Shown piece after piece: positions 50,524 through 58,806 of a stretch of 64,000 nt of DNA (position 1 is the first letter of the stretch; each line of letters begins with the position of its first letter). The stretch comes from a bacterium (GTDB lineage Bacteria > Desulfobacterota > Desulfocorpusculales > Desulfocorpusculum), in assembly GCA_037481695.1 (NCBI GenBank), contig JBBFLE010000004.1, positions 62,001 to 126,000 of the forward strand, read 5' to 3'. The notes under the pieces are model-generated. The model ran no database searches. It had not been told where the DNA came from and was given only the letters and a program-made list of their open reading frames with translations. The position numbers were made by a program, and so were the translations under genes.

Positions 50524-53500
50524 TGGGGGCAATTCCAAGTCTTTGGAAGAAGATCTTTACCTCCTTGCTTGTTGCGGGCCTGCTTCCCCTCTTGGGCGGC
50601 TCCTTGCCTACAATCTGGCTCCTTTGGAAGCACACCATAGAGGATGTGGAGACAAGGCATCTGATGCTGGCAAGATCCGTGGCACACCAGATAAGGGAAT
50701 CCCTCAAGGCCCATGAAGTGGCCTTGGCCCACCTGGTAGGGATCTCCAGGCAGATGGAGGAGATGCCCATCCATGAGGATTCCATGCTGATGGATCATAT
50801 GGAAGCCTTAAGAGCCCTGGGGGTTTCCATCAACGCATGGGCTGTGCTGGGAAAAGATGGAAGGCTCTCTCAAGTTTATCCTAGAGATGCAGAGCTTTTC
50901 AGGCTGGATCTCTGGAACAGGCCCGAGGTCCAGGAGGCTTGGAGCACGCTGCAGCAGGCCTACTCCCCAGTTCATATCCCCCTGGGCTTTTCAGAGCCCA
51001 TGGTGAGTTTAGCCTTGCCTTTGGGATCCACCACTGTCTTGGGTTTTATCCCCTTGGGAGCCCTCAACATGAAGATCCAGAAGCTGGCTGCCTCAGCAGG
51101 CCATGCAAGGCTCATTCTGGCAGACAAAAATGGAGTGCTCATCTCCCATGAGGATCCTTTGCTGGTGGCGCAAAGATTCAATGTTGCAAACCTCCCCCCC
51201 ATCTCTTTGGCCCTGGAGGGCAATGAAGCAAAAAGCAGATATTCCATGGAGGGAGCCACATGGCTTGCAGCCTCGGCCAGGGTGCCGGAGCTGGGTTGGG
51301 CCGTGGCTGTATTGGAAAGGGAATCCAGCGCCACGGCATTTCTGGGCAGTATGGTTCTGACTCTTTCTTTGGCCTTCTCGGCTGCTGTAGTGCTTTCCTT
51401 GATTCTGGCCACAAAATTGGGCTCAGGCCTGCTGAGGCCTTTGAAATCCCTCTCTGCTGCTTTGAGCAGGATCTCGGAGGGCAGATATCAGGACAAATCC
51501 TCCTTGCCCGCTTTTCAAGAACTGATGGTGCTCTACGGCACCTTCCAAGAGATGGTCTCGGAGCTGGAAAAGAGGGAAAGCGCCCTTGCAAGAGCCGCTT
51601 GGGACTGGCAGAGGACCTTTGATGCTGTGCCAGATGCCATATGGCTACTGGACTCACAGCACAGAATCTTGAGGGCCAATCGGGCTGCCTGCCTCCTGCT
51701 GGACCTGAAGCAAGAGGATCTGGTGGGCAAGCACTGCTTTGAGCTGGTTCACTCCTCAAGCTCACCTCCTGAAGATTGTCCCCACGTCCTCACCCTTAAA
51801 TTAGGCAGAACGCAAAGCGCAGAACAGAAAGTGAAAGGCCGTACACTGCTTGTGACCACTGCACCCCTCAAGGATGAATCTGGGAACCTAACGGGCTCTG
51901 TACACCTGGCCAGGGACATAACTCAAAGAAAAGAGATGGAGGAATCCCTCAGACAATCCGAGGAGAGATACCGTCTGGTGGTGGAGAACTCCCAGGATGG
52001 AATCTTGGTGGCCCAGGATGGTTTCATCAAGTTTCTGAATCCAAGCATGTTGGAGATCGTGGGGTTCTCCAGGGAGGAGTTGACCACAAGACCTTTTTCG
52101 GAATTCATTTGCCCTGAAGACAGGCCCATGGTGATGGAGCGTTACAGGCGCAGGCTCCAGGGAGACAAGACCCTTCCCAGGTCGTACAGATTCCGGGTCC
52201 TGAGCAGACCCGGTGAATACAGGTGGGTGGAGATCAGGGCGGTGCCCATTGTCTGGGAAGGCAGACAGGCTACCTTGAACTTTCTTACTGATATCACAGA
52301 GAAACTAAAGAGCGAGGAGGCTTTAAGGCAAAGCGAAGAAAGATACCGCTCCTTGGTGGAGAACTCACCTGATGGAATATTCATGGCTGAAATCCCATCC
52401 GGAAAGATAAGCTTCGTGAACCAGGAGATCTGCCGGATGTTTGGATACAGCCCAGAGGAGGCCTTGGAGTTGGTCTTTTGGAAGGTCCTGCCTGATGAAG
52501 AAAAGAAGAAGACCTGGGATCTTCTCCAGGAGATACTGCAGGGGACTCCCCTTCCCCAGGAACCCCTTTCCCTCAAGGCCACCCGAAAGGACGGCACAGA
52601 GATCTCCATCGAGGTGCGGGTGGCCTTTGTGCATCACCAGGGAAGGCAGGTCATCCAGGCAGTTGTGCGGGATGTCACAGAGCAGAAGCTTCTGGAAAAA
52701 CAACTCCAGCACTCCCAGAGAATGCAGGCCTTGGGCACCCTGGCAGGGGGCGTGGCCCACGAGTTCAACAATCTCCTGGCAGGTATCCAGGGCTTCGCCG
52801 AGTTGCTTCGCTTTAATATACAGGAAGGCCAGGAGGGCTCGGAATACATTCAGGAGATCATCTCCAGTTGCGAGAGGGCAGGCAATTTGACGGCCCGAAT
52901 GCTCTCTTTGGCCAGGGTGGAAGCAGGGGAGAAATACCCCGTGAAGGTCAATCAGGTAATCCAGAACACCCAGAAGCTTCTTTCCCAAACCCTTCCCCGC
53001 AACATAGATTTGGAGGTGAACCTAAGCGGTGGGCTTCCCTTCGTGATGGCGGATGCCACTCAATTGGAGCAGGTGCTTCTGAACCTGGCCCTCAACTCCA
53101 GGGATGCCATGCCACAAGGAGGCACTCTCTCTTTCAGAAGTGGTTTGATCTTTGCAGATGTGAATCTGCGACTTGAACATCCTTACATACCTCCGGGCCA
53201 TTTTGTAGAGATCTCGGTGAAGGATCAGGGAGTTGGGATACCCAAGGAGAATCTGGAGCGCGTATTTGAGCCCTTCTTCACCACAAAAGAGGCCGGGAAA
53301 GGCACAGGCCTGGGGCTTTCGGTCTCTTATTCCATAGTGAAAGCCCACAATGGATTCATCTTCGCCCAGAGCCCTCCCCCAGGAGAAGAAAAGGGAACCC
53401 TGTTTAGGGTGCTCCTGCCTGCGGTGGACATCTCCGAGCAAGATCAAGGGAAGCCAAGGCAAGAACCTCCTCCCCCAAGGGGGAAAGGGGAACGGATTCT

Positions 53501-53873
53501 TGTGGTGGATGATGAGACCAGGATAAGAGAAATCCTTAAGAGTGCCCTGGAGGCTTACGGATACATGGTGGAAACAGCCTCCCAGGGGGAGGAGGCTGCC
53601 CAGGCCTATCTTAGGGGCATGGAGGCAGGCAAGCCTTTCCAGGCCGTGATCATGGACCTGGCCATGCCTGTGAGAGACGGTAAGTGGGCCATGGGCAAGA
53701 TCCTGGAATTGGATCCGGGGGCCAGATTCATCGTAGCCACAGGTTACACGGATCAAGAATTCCTGGAAAAGCAATCGGATCTCAAGGCCCAGGCAGTATT
53801 GAGGAAACCCTTTGATATGGGAATTCTGCTTCGAACCCTCAAGAAATGCTTGGAGCCTATCCCAGGGGGCTGA
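50523..53873 (+). CDS. Membrane hybrid histidine kinase with Cache sensor and three PAS domains
   Basis: This is a 1116-residue protein. TM1 lies at about 10-30 (FTSLLVAGLLPLLGGSLPTI), followed by a periplasmic Cache-like region (about 35-265), TM2 (about 280-300, LTLSLAFSAAVVLSLILAT) and HAMP. Three PAS domains follow (about 360-735; the first has PPEDCPH). HisKA has His746 (GGVAHEFNNLLAGIQGFAEL), and HATPase_c reads NLALNSRDAMPQGG, DQGVGIPKENLERVFEPFF, GTGLGLSVSYSI. The C-terminal REC carries VVDDETRIREIL and VIMDLAMPVRDG. The ATG shares one base with the binding-protein stop. It should sense the ligand-loaded lipoprotein. Confidence 0.93.
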   Translation: MGAIPSLWKKIFTSLLVAGLLPLLGGSLPTIWLLWKHTIEDVETRHLMLARSVAHQIRESLKAHEVALAHLVGISRQMEEMPIHEDSMLMDHMEALRALGVSINAWAVLGKDGRLSQVYPRDAELFRLDLWNRPEVQEAWSTLQQAYSPVHIPLGFSEPMVSLALPLGSTTVLGFIPLGALNMKIQKLAASAGHARLILADKNGVLISHEDPLLVAQRFNVANLPPISLALEGNEAKSRYSMEGATWLAASARVPELGWAVAVLERESSATAFLGSMVLTLSLAFSAAVVLSLILATKLGSGLLRPLKSLSAALSRISEGRYQDKSSLPAFQELMVLYGTFQEMVSELEKRESALARAAWDWQRTFDAVPDAIWLLDSQHRILRANRAACLLLDLKQEDLVGKHCFELVHSSSSPPEDCPHVLTLKLGRTQSAEQKVKGRTLLVTTAPLKDESGNLTGSVHLARDITQRKEMEESLRQSEERYRLVVENSQDGILVAQDGFIKFLNPSMLEIVGFSREELTTRPFSEFICPEDRPMVMERYRRRLQGDKTLPRSYRFRVLSRPGEYRWVEIRAVPIVWEGRQATLNFLTDITEKLKSEEALRQSEERYRSLVENSPDGIFMAEIPSGKISFVNQEICRMFGYSPEEALELVFWKVLPDEEKKKTWDLLQEILQGTPLPQEPLSLKATRKDGTEISIEVRVAFVHHQGRQVIQAVVRDVTEQKLLEKQLQHSQRMQALGTLAGGVAHEFNNLLAGIQGFAELLRFNIQEGQEGSEYIQEIISSCERAGNLTARMLSLARVEAGEKYPVKVNQVIQNTQKLLSQTLPRNIDLEVNLSGGLPFVMADATQLEQVLLNLALNSRDAMPQGGTLSFRSGLIFADVNLRLEHPYIPPGHFVEISVKDQGVGIPKENLERVFEPFFTTKEAGKGTGLGLSVSYSIVKAHNGFIFAQSPPPGEEKGTLFRVLLPAVDISEQDQGKPRQEPPPPRGKGERILVVDDETRIREILKSALEAYGYMVETASQGEEAAQAYLRGMEAGKPFQAVIMDLAMPVRDGKWAMGKILELDPGARFIVATGYTDQEFLEKQSDLKAQAVLRKPFDMGILLRTLKKCLEPIPGG

Positions 53874-53900
53874 GACTCTTGGCAATCCTGGCAGCCGGGC

Positions 53901-55295
53901 TCAAGCCTTCCAGGGCAGCAAGGATTTCATGGTGCGTCCTATTTGCTGCAGCCATGTCATGGAATAAACGTAATTTACCATCATGCCGCAAGACTCTTCC
54001 ATACCCCTCTTGAACCTGTTGGCCCCGAAGTTTATGTTGCGGATCGTAACCGTGGCGCCGTTTCCCATGTGAAAGTTGGCCACCGGATTAAGGGGCCTGC
54101 CCTGGGCATCCTTTTCCTGGGTGATGTAATAGTAAGTTATCTCTGTCAGGGGCTTTCTGAGGAGCTCTTCCCAGCGGGAATCCTGAATCCAGTCCCATCT
54201 GGAAAGAACCCCCAGCAGAGCCTGGCTAAGGGTCTCGGGTCGGCTGCCTGTCTGTTCTTCACAGAGATCCAAGATTCTTTGGCGGGCCTTGGCCGAGAAA
54301 TGATCTTCCAGCTTTTCCTGTTTCAAGGAAAAAGGAACCTTTTCCCCCTTCAAGATCCTGCTCAGGTATCTCTCCCAGAAGCCAGGGATGGGGCTCAGGG
54401 TGGAAAAGGTCTTGATCTCGGGATTGCCTCTTTTGAGGGCCTCCACCACCTGGAATATGAGTACCTTTCCCAGCCCCAGGCCGGCAAGACCGTTCTGGGT
54501 GTTGTTGATGGAGTAAAATATGGCTGTGTCTGGCTGTCCCTTGGGCTTGGCCCTGGCCCTTTCTTCCCCTATTATGTCGTGGATGGACCTGGCTATGCCT
54601 CGGGTCAGGGCCACCTCTATGAAGACCACCGGCTCCTCGGGCATGGCCCTGTGATACAAGGAAAAGCACCTCCTGTCCTCCCCTAGGCGATCTCCCATCT
54701 CGTCCAAGCTGGCCATGGGATGCACCATGTCGTGATCTTTTAGAAAGCGTATCTGTCTGTAAGGGGAATCCTGAGTTATTTCCTGCAGGAACAGGAAGCC
54801 TTGCTGAAACCATGAGTTGAAAAGGTGTGCTATCTCATCATCCAGGGGAGCAAGGTCCACCTGGCTCTGTCTTTGGGCAGCCAGGACATCGGCCCTGAAA
54901 TCCAAGAGAAACTTGAGTCCACCTGAGATGTTCACAAACCTCCTGAAGGCCCTCATCCTGGGGGACTCCAGCTTGCGGCGAAGTCCGCTTAAGGACTTGC
55001 TCCAACCCACCGGGTCCTTTCCATCATCCTGCAAAACAGCCTTCAGGTTCGCCTCTATCTCTGCCTTGCCCGTCTCAAAACGTCTCAACAATTCAACGAA
55101 AAATCCAGCCCGATCCTCCCTTGCAAGCCCCGAATAACTCTCCTGAAAGCCGCTCAAGAGATTAGAAGGGGGATCCTCCCTGTCCTGGATCTCCCCAAAG
55201 AGCTCCAGAACCTTCTCCAGCTTCTTGGCAGATGCTCGATCCCTCTCCATGGACACACTCCTGGTAAGTTCTCTTGGATTGAGTCTATGCAACAT
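53901..55295 (-). CDS. Malonyl-CoA decarboxylase
   Basis: This 464-residue enzyme converts malonyl-CoA to acetyl-CoA and CO2. The conserved C-terminal block is clear: FYSINNTQNGLAGLGLGKV, IKTFSTLSPIPGFWERYL with the catalytic Ser, then PVANFHMGNGATVTIRNINF with the catalytic His. The N-terminal half is the usual helical domain. The ATG at 55295 or a TTG at 55325 may be the start. A predicted promoter lies about 130 bases upstream. No malonyl-CoA synthetase or transporter is adjacent. It could remove malonyl-CoA or serve a degradation route. Confidence 0.9.
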   Translation of the reverse strand: MLHRLNPRELTRSVSMERDRASAKKLEKVLELFGEIQDREDPPSNLLSGFQESYSGLAREDRAGFFVELLRRFETGKAEIEANLKAVLQDDGKDPVGWSKSLSGLRRKLESPRMRAFRRFVNISGGLKFLLDFRADVLAAQRQSQVDLAPLDDEIAHLFNSWFQQGFLFLQEITQDSPYRQIRFLKDHDMVHPMASLDEMGDRLGEDRRCFSLYHRAMPEEPVVFIEVALTRGIARSIHDIIGEERARAKPKGQPDTAIFYSINNTQNGLAGLGLGKVLIFQVVEALKRGNPEIKTFSTLSPIPGFWERYLSRILKGEKVPFSLKQEKLEDHFSAKARQRILDLCEEQTGSRPETLSQALLGVLSRWDWIQDSRWEELLRKPLTEITYYYITQEKDAQGRPLNPVANFHMGNGATVTIRNINFGANRFKRGMEESCGMMVNYVYSMTWLQQIGRTMKSLLPWKA

Positions 55296-55432
55296 CGCTT
55301 CCTGGAAAAAACTCTCCCTGATCAAGACCTCTTACAAATGGAACACATCCCTGAAATACCTGCAGCCTCAAGGCCCCTTGCTCCCACCAAAAGAGGCTGG
55401 GCATAAAGGATGGGGTTCATTCAATCCGCAAT

Positions 55433-55461
55433 CCTATAACAGGCTGCCTGGGTGCTGTCAA
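55433..55461 (-). promoter_or_regulatory. Predicted promoter of the malonyl-CoA decarboxylase gene
   Basis: On the minus strand, TTGACA (55456-55461), a 17-base spacer and TATAGG (55433-55438), preceded by TG, an extended -10. The -35 is perfect. Confidence 0.55.
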
Positions 55462-55486
55462 CATGAGCCAGAGCATTTCAGGAAAA

Positions 55487-56233
55487 TTACTCCTTTTCTT
55501 TTGTCCTTGAGCAACGCAGCATCCTCAGAAGCCTCTGGAAATCTTCTGGGGGATCTGACTCAAACTCCAGATAGGTGTTGGATCTGGGATGTTGAAATCC
55601 CAGTCTGAAGGAGTGGAGCGCCTGGTGGTCAATTCCCAGAGCGGTTTTTTCCTCCCTGACATAGTGCCGGTCCCCCCAGATGGGCATGCCGGCTTGCGCC
55701 AATTGCACCCTGATCTGATTCTTAAGCCCAGTGACCAGTCGGGCTTCCACCAAGGCCGCACCATTCAGCAGTTCCAGTACCCTGAAGTGTGTGACCGCCA
55801 GTGTCCCGCCTTGTTGCTCATTTTTCACTACCACCTGCCTGAACCCCCAAGATACCTTCTTGAGAAAATTGCGCAGTTCACCCTCCATGATTTCTGGAAT
55901 CCCTCGCACCACCGCCAGGTAAAGCCTAAGGGGCGTGTGGGACAAAAACTGCTTCACCAGATGGCTCCTGGCTGCCTTGCTGCGGGCAAAAACCATGAGG
56001 CCCGAGGTATACCTGTCTATGCGGTGCACTGCCAGGATAGAACCACCCTCTTTTCCCATCTCAGCAGCCAGCATCTGCTGCGCATTGGGAGCCCTGGAGC
56101 CTGCAATGGGCACAGCCAATAGGCCAGAGGGCTTGTCTATTACCAATATGTCCCTGTCCTGGAAAACCACCCGTGGCCTGCTCACTCGCATGGGCCTGAA
56201 ATGGGTTCCAAGGGCTCTTGCCTGCTTCTTCAT
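55487..56233 (-). CDS. RluA-family RNA pseudouridine synthase
   Basis: This 248-residue enzyme has the active-site motif AVHRIDRYTSGLMVFA with the catalytic Asp, plus VVFQDRDILVIDKPSGLLAV at the N-terminus and LVTGLKNQIRVQLAQAGMPI, then WGDRHY. It lacks an S4 domain. It isomerises uridines in rRNA or tRNA. It overlaps the VWA gene by 4 bases (ATGA), so the MoxR, VWA and rluA genes look co-translated, an odd combination. The specific target is unknown. Confidence 0.9.
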   Translation of the reverse strand: MKKQARALGTHFRPMRVSRPRVVFQDRDILVIDKPSGLLAVPIAGSRAPNAQQMLAAEMGKEGGSILAVHRIDRYTSGLMVFARSKAARSHLVKQFLSHTPLRLYLAVVRGIPEIMEGELRNFLKKVSWGFRQVVVKNEQQGGTLAVTHFRVLELLNGAALVEARLVTGLKNQIRVQLAQAGMPIWGDRHYVREEKTALGIDHQALHSFRLGFQHPRSNTYLEFESDPPEDFQRLLRMLRCSRTKEKE

Positions 56234-57621
56234 ACCATCAGCCTGTCCACAAAGTCAGACAGCTGCAAGAGATTCCTACACTCCTCCACGGAAGTGCAAA
56301 AGGGAGCATACTCCAGCATGGCGCTGTCACCGGTGCCCCACATGGAACGCGGCTCTGGGTTGAGCCAGATGAGTTTTCTGACGCGCTCTTTGAGCTCCTG
56401 GAGCACCCAGGCCCTGGTGGGGAGGTAGTTGTTTCTGCCGTCACCTATGATTATCACAATGGAACGAGTGCTTATCTCCCCCAGGTGTTTTGCGTGGAAC
56501 TCCAGAAGTACATCCCCGTAGTCAGAGTAACTGTGGTACCTTATGGGAGCTTCCTTGAGAGCCTTCTGAATTGCCTCATTGATCTCGTATCTTTGGAAAA
56601 AATGGGTGACCTCACCCAGCTCACTCACGAAAACAAAGCTCCTTACCTGGGCAAACTGGTCTTGAATGGCATACAGCAGATTGAGCATGAAACGCGAGGC
56701 GTTCCACACAGAGGAGGAAACATCGCACAGGGCCACTACCTGGGCCTTTCTGCGTCGTCTGACCTTGAATACCAGCTCAACTGGCACCCCTCCGTGCTGT
56801 AGGTTACGCCTCAAGGTCTTGCGTATGTCCATCCTGCCCCTCTGTCTCGTGCGCTCCAGAAGCGCCATCTTGCTCCTGAGCCTTTGCACAAGGCGGGCCA
56901 CAACCCGCCTCATCTCACGGATCTCATGATCCGAAAGGGCCGAAAAGCTCTTGCCCATAAGAGTATCCATGACAAAGCTCTCTCTGACGGAGTGAGCTGC
57001 CTTTTGTACCTCCCTTGTTATGAGCCGCCTCAGCAGTCTCTGAAAGGATTCCTTGTTCTGCCTTAGGGCTTCCCTGGCCTGCTCCAGCTCCTGAGCATTC
57101 AAAGCCCCTTGGGAAAGCTCTTCCAAGGCCCTTTCCAGCTCTTCAGCCGCCCTATCCCAATCCAGATGTTCATTCATGCGCCTCATGTAAGAGCCTGCCT
57201 GCAAAGGAAATTGGATTTGAGACAGGGACACTGCCCTGGCAGCTGCCACAGCCAACCTTTCCAATGCAGTCTCGTCGCCGGCCATCAAGCCCAAGGCCAA
57301 GCCGGAAAAGGATGCCATGAAGCTCTGGGACAGCATCTCGGACCCAGGAAGCCTTTGGAACCCGTTGTGCCCTCCCTTGTCTGACTCCCCTGGAAATGAC
57401 TCCTCTCCCAGATGAAAAAAGTGCAACCTGAAGAGCCTTTCAAATTCTGGAAATTGTTCGGCTTTCTTTATCAGGGTGGACCTCAGGGCCTGTCTAAGAA
57501 GTTGCCTGTCAGAAACAGGCACCTCCGCAGCAGCCCTCAAAGCATCCAGTGTTTCTCCGGTTGTCACCTGGATGCCAGAACCACGCAATGAACGCACGAA
57601 CTCCAGAATGGGGGTCTCCAT
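56230..57621 (-). CDS. VWA-domain protein, CoxE-like
   Basis: This 463-residue soluble protein has a long helical N-terminal half (about 1-260, with many Glu/Arg/Leu). The C-terminal VWA domain carries an intact MIDAS start, CDVSSSVWNASRF (DxSxS), then FVFVSELGEVTHFF and VIIIGDGRNNYLPTR. It is the typical partner of a MoxR ATPase, and the ATPase gene lies 21 bases upstream. Such pairs act in maturation or metal-cofactor insertion of other enzymes, but the client here is unknown. GTG/ATG choices do not alter the call. Confidence 0.9.
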   Translation of the reverse strand: METPILEFVRSLRGSGIQVTTGETLDALRAAAEVPVSDRQLLRQALRSTLIKKAEQFPEFERLFRLHFFHLGEESFPGESDKGGHNGFQRLPGSEMLSQSFMASFSGLALGLMAGDETALERLAVAAARAVSLSQIQFPLQAGSYMRRMNEHLDWDRAAEELERALEELSQGALNAQELEQAREALRQNKESFQRLLRRLITREVQKAAHSVRESFVMDTLMGKSFSALSDHEIREMRRVVARLVQRLRSKMALLERTRQRGRMDIRKTLRRNLQHGGVPVELVFKVRRRRKAQVVALCDVSSSVWNASRFMLNLLYAIQDQFAQVRSFVFVSELGEVTHFFQRYEINEAIQKALKEAPIRYHSYSDYGDVLLEFHAKHLGEISTRSIVIIIGDGRNNYLPTRAWVLQELKERVRKLIWLNPEPRSMWGTGDSAMLEYAPFCTSVEECRNLLQLSDFVDRLMV

Positions 57622-57642
57622 CTTCTCAGACCTCTTGTGTGC

Positions 57643-58578
57643 TCAAACTGCTGCGGCCTGGCGAGTAAGCCTATGAATATCCCCTCTTACCTTCTGAAGG
57701 TCCTCTTGATGCTTGAGTATCAGGCTGAGAGTACCTTCCACCAAAGAAGGATCAAGCTCCTCTGAGTTGAGCACCACCAGGGCCCTGGCCCAGTCCAGGG
57801 TTTCCCCTATGCTGGGTGGTTTTCGGATATCCAGTTTGCGAAGTGATTGAACAAAACTGACCACCTGGGCCAGAAGCCTGGGGGGAATCTCCGGAACCCT
57901 CGCTCTCACTATTTCCCTTTCTCGCTCCAGGTCCGGGTAATCTATGAACAGGTGCAGACAGCGCCTTCTGAGAGTGTCGGCTAATTCCCTGGTGTTGTTG
58001 CTCGTCAGGATCACCATGGGAATGTGTCTGGCCTTTAGGGTCCCAAGCTCAGGCACGCTGACCTGAAAGTCGCTGAGTACCTCCAGAAGAAAGGCCTCGA
58101 ACTCAGGCTCGGCCTTGTCCACCTCGTCCACCAGAAGCACCGTAGGCACCTGGGAGCGAATGGCCCTCAGGAGGGGCCGGGGCAACAAGAAGGCTTCTGA
58201 GAAAAACAGATCCTCCTGGGAAAGAAGCCTTTTCAGAGCCTCTGAGAGGGATTGGGCCCCTGACAAAAGCTCACCCAACTTCTCCTTTAGGAGTTGGGTG
58301 TAAAGAAGCTGCTTGGCATACTCCCACTCGTACAGGGCCTTGTTTTCATCCAAACCCTCGTAGCACTGAAGCCGGATGAGCTCCTTGCCCAAGGCACCTG
58401 CCACGGCCTTGGCAAGTTCTGTCTTGCCTACGCCAGCAGGGCCCTCCACCAATATGGGCTTACCCATCCTATCAGCCAAAAAAACTGTGGTGGCCACCTC
58501 CTTGGTACAAACATACTTCTGTGTGGCCAGGCTCCTTGCCACATCCTCAATGGAAGAAAAAGCAAACTGGGTCTCCAT
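57643..58578 (-). CDS. MoxR-type AAA ATPase
   Basis: This 311-residue ATPase has Walker A GPAGVGKTELAKAVA, Walker B VLLVDEVDKAEPEFEAF, sensor-1 ILTSNNTRELADTL and an arginine-finger-type TLRRRCLHLFIDYP. The C-terminal lid ends basic. It belongs to the MoxR family, which works with VWA partners to remodel or activate enzyme complexes. AGGGG before the ATG at 58578 favours this start over GTG at 58584. The downstream VWA and rluA genes follow closely. Confidence 0.92.
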   Translation of the reverse strand: METQFAFSSIEDVARSLATQKYVCTKEVATTVFLADRMGKPILVEGPAGVGKTELAKAVAGALGKELIRLQCYEGLDENKALYEWEYAKQLLYTQLLKEKLGELLSGAQSLSEALKRLLSQEDLFFSEAFLLPRPLLRAIRSQVPTVLLVDEVDKAEPEFEAFLLEVLSDFQVSVPELGTLKARHIPMVILTSNNTRELADTLRRRCLHLFIDYPDLEREREIVRARVPEIPPRLLAQVVSFVQSLRKLDIRKPPSIGETLDWARALVVLNSEELDPSLVEGTLSLILKHQEDLQKVRGDIHRLTRQAAAV

Positions 58579-58806
58579 GTGCACCCCTTAAGCCCTTCTG
58601 ATTCAAGAGCTCAAAAGCAAAAAGAATCCAAAAGATCGTGGGAAAAGGTTCTTCATTCTCTGACACATCCTGATTTCTGTTTTTTACCCATGTGGATCTG
58701 GCCTGGAAGTGCTCATAAGCTTTGCTCATACCGGGCCTCAGGTTCCATTACTGAGCAAGAAGACCTTGATTAGGCACTCATTGCCTTTCAAGACTGCCAA
58801 AGCAGC

